Origin: Glaciecola sp. UBA2563
GTDB lineage: Bacteria > Pseudomonadota > Gammaproteobacteria > Enterobacterales > Alteromonadaceae
Direction: 5' to 3'
DNA: 27,378 nt
Assembly: GCA_002340325.1 (NCBI GenBank)
Contig: DDLV01000056.1
Span: 1 to 27,378, forward strand
Part shown: piece after piece, positions 24,060-27,378 of the stretch
Numbering within the stretch: position 1 is the stretch's first letter
Layout of the letters: each line of letters opens with the position of its first letter
Translations under genes and position numbers: made by a program
Notes under the pieces: generated by a model
What the model was told of the DNA's origin: nothing
Seen by the model: the letters and a program-made list of their open reading frames with translations, nothing else
The model's database searches: none

Positions 24060-24302
24060 TCATCGGCTCTTTTTTCTTTTCAAGAAATCTACAAAATCAA
24101 CGCATAGCATTATGAATACAATAGTAAGCCAGAACAATCCGAACGAAATTATAAGATAATCGGCCGTACTGAGCTTTTCCTGTAGGGAGAGTTTTTTATG
24201 CGCATTATTAAAACCGAGTCCCAAAAAAACGAGACTAAGTAAACATGGGAAAAAATAGTTTCTCATAAATACAATTGCCAATTGCATCTCGAAAAGATAC
24301 AA
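24060..24302 (-). CDS. Small membrane protein directly after the glycine-zipper peptides, candidate immunity protein
   Basis: 80 aa if translation starts at TTG 24302, which lies 10 nt after an AGGAG overlapping the end of the preceding peptide gene; internal ATGs give 75 or 68 aa. Two hydrophobic helices are visible (about residues 15-32 and 48-70) and the C-terminus is basic (DFLKRKKSR). A competing 24-codon frame from the ATG at 24309 sits closer to the AGGAG, so the true start is uncertain. The position 17 nt after two peptide precursors is where immunity genes of class II microcins and bacteriocins are often found. The function is inference. Confidence 0.6.
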   Translation of the reverse strand: MYLFEMQLAIVFMRNYFFPCLLSLVFLGLGFNNAHKKLSLQEKLSTADYLIISFGLFWLTIVFIMLCVDFVDFLKRKKSR

Positions 24303-24319
24303 CTGGCATCTTCTCCTTT

Positions 24320-24544
24320 TTATGCTTTGTTAGCTAGAAAAACAAAAGTACCTGCTACGGCTCCAAGTACAACTCCTACGCCAATTCCAATCGGACCAGC
24401 TATGCCACCTATTTTTCCACCTATTTGTGCTCCTGCAACCGCAACGCTACCAGCAGTAAGTGTGCCGGCCACACCAGCCGCTAAATTCTGAGATGAATTA
24501 CCTCCAACAATAGAATCAATTTGTTCATTTGTTAGCTCTTTCAT
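24320..24544 (-). CDS. Double-glycine leader peptide precursor, glycine-zipper type (peptide 2)
   Basis: A 74-aa precursor. Leader MKELTNEQIDSIVGG (15 residues) ends in Gly-Gly and has the hydrophobic spacing (Leu4, Ile9, Ile12) read by C39 peptidases; it resembles the colicin V leader. The 59-residue core has no acidic residue, two Lys, and several GxxxG-type repeats (GAQIGGKIGGIAG, GIGVGVVLGAVAG), which favour helix packing in membranes. Its core aligns with that of peptide 1 (GAQIGGKIG against GAKIGAKIG, then AGP, then a Gly-rich helix and a short Lys-containing end). GAGGAG lies 10 nt upstream, overlapping the stop of peptide 1, so the two are translated together. Probably half of a two-peptide antibacterial pair. 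Confidence 0.85.
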   Translation of the reverse strand: MKELTNEQIDSIVGGNSSQNLAAGVAGTLTAGSVAVAGAQIGGKIGGIAGPIGIGVGVVLGAVAGTFVFLANKA

Positions 24545-24558
24545 GTTTAGTTAACTCC

Positions 24559-24801
24559 TCAATTTTTGCTTAGAACGAAACCAGTAATTATTCCCGTAAG
24601 GCCACCAAGTCCCGCGCCAACTGCGGCACCAATTATAGCGCCAGCAGGGCCAGCACCTAGTCCAATTTTTGCACCAATTTTGGCACCCATAGCCATGCCT
24701 CCGGCAGCACCAGTCGCAGCGCCAGCTATTCCTCCACCGACAGCCCCATAATGACCTCCACCATTTACTTCGTTGGTTTGCTCTAAACTAAGCTCTTTCA
24801 T
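24559..24801 (-). CDS. Double-glycine leader peptide precursor, glycine-zipper type (peptide 1)
   Basis: An 80-aa precursor. Leader MKELSLEQTNEVNGG (15 residues) is followed by another Gly, so cleavage could occur after the second or third Gly. The core of about 65 residues contains 22 Gly and many Ala, three Lys and no acidic residue, with repeated GxxxG spacing (MGAKIGAKIGLGAG, GAAVGAGLGGLTG). This predicts a cationic membrane-inserting helix hairpin like class II microcins or class IIb bacteriocins. AGGAAA stands 7 nt before the ATG. The upstream 27 bp and the leader codons resemble those of the 57-aa peptide gene at 27230, suggesting common origin. Substrate of the C39 transporter by inference. 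Confidence 0.87.
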   Translation of the reverse strand: MKELSLEQTNEVNGGGHYGAVGGGIAGAATGAAGGMAMGAKIGAKIGLGAGPAGAIIGAAVGAGLGGLTGIITGFVLSKN

Positions 24802-24812
24802 TTTTAATTTCC

Positions 24813-24839
24813 TTTTAAGGTTTTAATATAAACACGCCC
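24813..24839. repeat. Leader-region direct repeat, copy 1
   Basis: On the minus strand GGGCGTGTTTA followed by AAACCTTAAAA, just upstream of peptide 1. The same two blocks occur at 27259-27279, where GGGCGTGTTTAA is the end of the membrane fusion protein gene. This copy has a 6-bp insertion. It looks like a remnant of a duplicated gene end plus leader. Confidence 0.6.
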
Positions 24840-24894
24840 AAAGGGCAATTTTTGTTTGAGTCATCAATCATTGATTATCAAACGGTATCTGCGA

Positions 24895-26943
24895 TCACTC
24901 GGAGCTTTCGCCCTGCAGTTGTAACGGTTCTGCGTTTTGTGATTGCAAATTTGGTTGCGCGCTTTCCTCTGGCTTTAAGTGTTGCGCTAAAAAGGTTTCC
25001 ATTTGTCGATAAAAATCGAATCGGTTTTGTTCATTGGAATACCCATGACCTTCTTCTCTTACCATTGAGATATATGGTTTATTGATGCGTTTTAAGTTTT
25101 TTGAGAGTGATTTGTATTGCGACATCGGTACTCTCACATCTTTGCTGCCGTGCGCGATGAATAAATCAGCTTTGATTTTTTCGACGTTATATGCAGGAGA
25201 AAAGGCTTTTAGCTGTTCCTTGTCTTTGCCGAGGACTGTATCTAGGTATTTACGACCAGATTCAGTTTTCGGGATATCACCTGACTTTTTCATCTCGAGT
25301 AAATCGTATACGCCGACGTAACCAATTCCACATTGGTACAAATCAGGCTCTCTCACCAGACTTTGCAGGGTGCCGTAGCCGCCGTAAGAACCTCCATAAA
25401 TACATAAGCGTTCTTTGTCAGCAAAACCTTGTTCAATCATCCAATAAGTGGCATCGGTTTTATCATCAATCATCTTATCTCCCCAGTGACCAAAGCCACT
25501 TTGTAAAAAGTCGCGGCCATATCCACCTGAGCCCCTGAAATTCACCATCACCACTGCATAGCCGCGACTGGCGAGAAACTGCGCTTCGTTATTCCACTCC
25601 CAATAATCTCTTATTCCGTGTGGTCCACCGTGTACGATTTGCACCATTGGGAACGGCGCTTGGCCTGTAATCGGTAGCATGTAGTAGCCATTGAGTTCGA
25701 CACCGTCTCGAGCATTAAACGAAAACGGAATTTTATCCGCCATTAATTCGGGGTTGATTCCCGTTTGCGTTGAGGCAAGGTATTTGATGGAAGGAGTTGA
25801 CCCATCTAGCCCGCGATTGAACAAATAAAATTGACCTGGGTCTTTGTCTGTAGATACATGTATTAAGGTTGCGTTCCCGTCTTCCGTGAATGATCGCCCA
25901 ACGGTTTTTAATGATGTGCTGTCACCTTCGAATGCGGCGTATATTTGGGTGACAACTTCTTTAAATTCACTATCTTCACTCAAAAAGACAACGTCATAAT
26001 GCCCAGTTGCATAACTGACGATTTCTAATGCGCCGTTGTATAAAGGCGCAAGTCCGAATAAGTCTAGTCTATCTTCTCGATGAATAAGCTTAGTTTCGAG
26101 CGTTGCTAGCTCGATGCTATATATGCTTTCCCCACCAAATTCTTTATCGGAGCTAAAATATGCTACCGTGCTGTCTGCATTAAAGCCTAATAGTCTAATC
26201 ATTGTACCTCTATCATAAATGTCGAGGTCCACTTTACGCCAACTCGCACTAGGTGTTTGTTTCAAGAAAATTTTGACAAGCCCTTGTCCAAACTCATCAT
26301 TATTGTCTTCGTCATAAGCGGTTGCGATGCGAGGAACGCCATTAGTATCGGCAAGTATTATTTGTGCACCCAATGGCTCGCCAGCGATGTAGTCTTCTTT
26401 TCCTGAATCTACATCAATGGTGAACAACTTCGTCTGACCATCATCCCAATAATCCACTGCATGTGTCTTGGTAACTAGTATTTTTTCCGGATCTGAAGGC
26501 ATCATGCTTATAACGCTATAGTATGACCTGACAGGACGAGTAAGCTGCCTACCGTTTTTACCATCTAAGTCATATGCCACTAATATTTCAGGCGATGAGC
26601 GATTATCTAAGTACCCAACATACCGTTGCTGCCCTAAGATAAATCTATCATTGCGGGGCCACATAATGCGCGTAATGCGTCGGTATTCTCCAAAGTTTAT
26701 TGTGGATTTTACAGTGGTTAAGTTGATATCCATGATACTGACAATATCTGATGTTCCTTTGCGGTATTTAACCGCTAGATGTTTACCATCAGGGGACATC
26801 GACATATCTGTAAATTGCACATTTTTAAAAAATGCCTCAATGGGCACATCGGCAGGTGAATTTGCGGAACACGCATTGTTAATCGAAATGATTGATGAAA
26901 AAAGTAAGATAGGCGCGATTATCGCCCGAATGCTTCTAGTCAT
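24895..26943 (-). CDS. Secreted S9-family (prolyl oligopeptidase-type) serine peptidase
   Basis: A 682-aa protein with an N-terminal signal sequence (about residues 1-27; not a good lipobox), a beta-propeller-like region (about 35-400), and a C-terminal alpha/beta hydrolase domain (about 405-660). Catalytic residues are visible: Ser519 in YGGSYGGYG, Asp602 in GSKDVRVP and His633 in EEGHGYS, with the HGGPHG oxyanion segment at 438-443. The C-terminus ends in a Gln/Glu-rich tail. It is flanked by peptide precursor genes and sits between two copies of a leader-region repeat. Possible roles are trimming exported peptides, destroying them as self-protection, or unrelated peptide nutrition. The family is certain and the role is inference. 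Confidence 0.92.
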   Translation of the reverse strand: MTRSIRAIIAPILLFSSIISINNACSANSPADVPIEAFFKNVQFTDMSMSPDGKHLAVKYRKGTSDIVSIMDINLTTVKSTINFGEYRRITRIMWPRNDRFILGQQRYVGYLDNRSSPEILVAYDLDGKNGRQLTRPVRSYYSVISMMPSDPEKILVTKTHAVDYWDDGQTKLFTIDVDSGKEDYIAGEPLGAQIILADTNGVPRIATAYDEDNNDEFGQGLVKIFLKQTPSASWRKVDLDIYDRGTMIRLLGFNADSTVAYFSSDKEFGGESIYSIELATLETKLIHREDRLDLFGLAPLYNGALEIVSYATGHYDVVFLSEDSEFKEVVTQIYAAFEGDSTSLKTVGRSFTEDGNATLIHVSTDKDPGQFYLFNRGLDGSTPSIKYLASTQTGINPELMADKIPFSFNARDGVELNGYYMLPITGQAPFPMVQIVHGGPHGIRDYWEWNNEAQFLASRGYAVVMVNFRGSGGYGRDFLQSGFGHWGDKMIDDKTDATYWMIEQGFADKERLCIYGGSYGGYGTLQSLVREPDLYQCGIGYVGVYDLLEMKKSGDIPKTESGRKYLDTVLGKDKEQLKAFSPAYNVEKIKADLFIAHGSKDVRVPMSQYKSLSKNLKRINKPYISMVREEGHGYSNEQNRFDFYRQMETFLAQHLKPEESAQPNLQSQNAEPLQLQGESSE

Positions 26944-27003
26944 AATAGGTGTGCCTTAGGGGTTTGGAAGTGTTAATTCAGCTAACATTACTAATTCGTA
27001 ACT

Positions 27004-27036
27004 GCGCATTGTGACAATCTACAGCCAACAATGCGC
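27004..27036. repeat. Hairpin between the 57-aa peptide gene and the peptidase gene
   Basis: Perfect 9-bp arms GCGCATTGT (27004-27012) and ACAATGCGC (27028-27036) with a 15-nt loop. It follows the peptide stop by 21 nt in the direction of transcription. No T run follows on the minus strand, so it may act as an RNA-stabilising or attenuating hairpin rather than a full terminator. Confidence 0.6.
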
Positions 27037-27056
27037 CAATAAAGGTTGGATTTCGA

Positions 27057-27230
27057 TTAATTGTTATACTGCTGCATACGGTCATTCATCCATTGATGGG
27101 TGGCTTCTTGATTGGCTTCTGACTGGCTTTCAAAAAACGAAGCAGTAGAAGATGGAATGTCACTGTAATAATCACCAAATGAGTGACCGCCATTTACATT
27201 TTCCAATTGCTCTACGTTTAGTTTTTTCAT
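27057..27230 (-). CDS. Double-glycine leader peptide precursor, acidic non-zipper type (peptide 3)
   Basis: A 57-aa precursor. Leader MKKLNVEQLENVNGG is 15 residues, like the other two, with Leu4, Val6, Leu9 and Val12 in the usual positions. The core of 42 residues starts HSFGDYYSD and ends DRMQQYNN. It is rich in Ser, Gln, Asn, Tyr and acidic residues (six Asp/Glu against one Arg), has no Cys and no glycine zipper, so it differs sharply from peptides 1 and 2. An AAGGAAAG site stands close to the ATG. The gene starts 37 nt after the membrane fusion protein stop and is probably co-transcribed with it. The C39 transporter is the likely exporter; role unknown (effector, signal or accessory peptide). 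Confidence 0.8.
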   Translation of the reverse strand: MKKLNVEQLENVNGGHSFGDYYSDIPSSTASFFESQSEANQEATHQWMNDRMQQYNN

Positions 27231-27258
27231 ATTATCTTTCCTTGAGGTAATAAGTTGA

Positions 27259-27279
27259 TTTTAAGGTTTAAACACGCCC
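27259..27279. repeat. Leader-region direct repeat, copy 2
   Basis: Same blocks as at 24813-24839 (minus strand GGGCGTGTTTA then AACCTTAAAA). Here the first block encodes the last residues (Gly-Arg-Val-stop) of the membrane fusion protein. Confidence 0.6.
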
Positions 27280-27378
27280 TTTCAGGCTTATTATCGGCTC
27301 AAATAACCAGCTTAATAGGCTGCGTTCTTCGAGCACAATATCGGCACTTATGGTCATACCCGGTTGTAACGGAACCGA
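27268..27378 (-). CDS. HlyD-family membrane fusion protein, C-terminal end (partial)
   Basis: Only the last 36 codons are in the window. The translation contains LQPGMTISADIVLEERSLLS and ends LKGRV, typical of the C-terminus of periplasmic adaptor proteins that pair with C39 peptidase-containing ABC transporters (the PGM-x-x-x-A-x-I segment followed by a terminal amphipathic helix). It would bridge the inner-membrane transporter and an outer-membrane TolC channel. It is first among the visible genes of the peptide cluster in the direction of transcription. The gene continues beyond the window edge. Confidence 0.85.
   Translation of the reverse strand, partial: SVPLQPGMTISADIVLEERSLLSWLFEPIISLKGRV

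Noticed and set aside
24235..24309. Twenty-four-codon frame from ATG 24309 overlapping the candidate immunity gene
   Set aside because: Only 3 nt separate it from AGGAG and the product looks non-functional; kept only as a note on start ambiguity.
24559..24801. Glycine-zipper outer-membrane or SlyB-like lipoprotein instead of peptide precursor
   Set aside because: The N-terminus is a 15-residue Gly-Gly leader, not a Sec or lipoprotein signal, and a C39 transporter gene is nearby.

Overview
The window looks like a chromosomal segment of a marine gammaproteobacterium, most likely of the Alteromonadales. The reasons are moderate G+C, a DcaP-type porin, CheV, a chemoreceptor with a nitrate/nitrite-sensing domain, and the general style of the proteins. 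Species cannot be named from sequence alone. No tRNA, rRNA, CRISPR array or intact insertion sequence was seen.

Layout. (1) 39-3541: a tyrosine-degradation operon on the minus strand (hppD, a glyoxalase/VOC protein, a fumarylacetoacetase-like hydrolase) joined by TAATG stop/start overlaps. A MarR-family regulator is divergent to it. The hppD promoter carries two identical 18-bp palindromes that fit MarR operators, and a ~200-bp nested inverted repeat separates the two units. (2) 3584-6891: cheV, a rhomboid-family gene, an AT-rich gap and a DcaP-like porin with a clear terminator. (3) 6886-11808: an ECF sigma factor overlapping a membrane-anchored Ser/Thr kinase with a TPR-like tail, divergent from a large secreted protein of unknown function. 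(4) 11809-17093: a second repeat of the same family as the one at 2857-3055, a LysR regulator, and molybdenum-cofactor genes (moaC, moaE, moaB, mobA, moeB, moaD) with a single-domain globin among them. moaA and moeA are not in the window. (5) 17168-20933: a PspB-like small membrane protein, a second ECF sigma factor overlapping a multi-pass membrane protein, and a NIT-domain chemoreceptor. The molybdenum-cofactor genes, globin and NIT receptor fit a nitrate/NO theme.

(6) 21090-27378 is the most interesting region. In transcription order (right to left) it holds the C-terminal end of an HlyD-type membrane fusion protein, a 57-aa peptide precursor, a secreted S9 prolyl-oligopeptidase-type peptidase, two adjacent glycine-zipper peptide precursors (80 and 74 aa), two tiny membrane proteins, and a C39 peptidase-containing ABC transporter. 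All three precursors carry a 15-residue leader ending in Gly-Gly, the kind of leader C39 transporters remove during export. This is a class II microcin / two-peptide bacteriocin-like system with unusual parts: an acidic third peptide without a glycine zipper, and an S9 peptidase lying between two copies of the same leader-region sequence.
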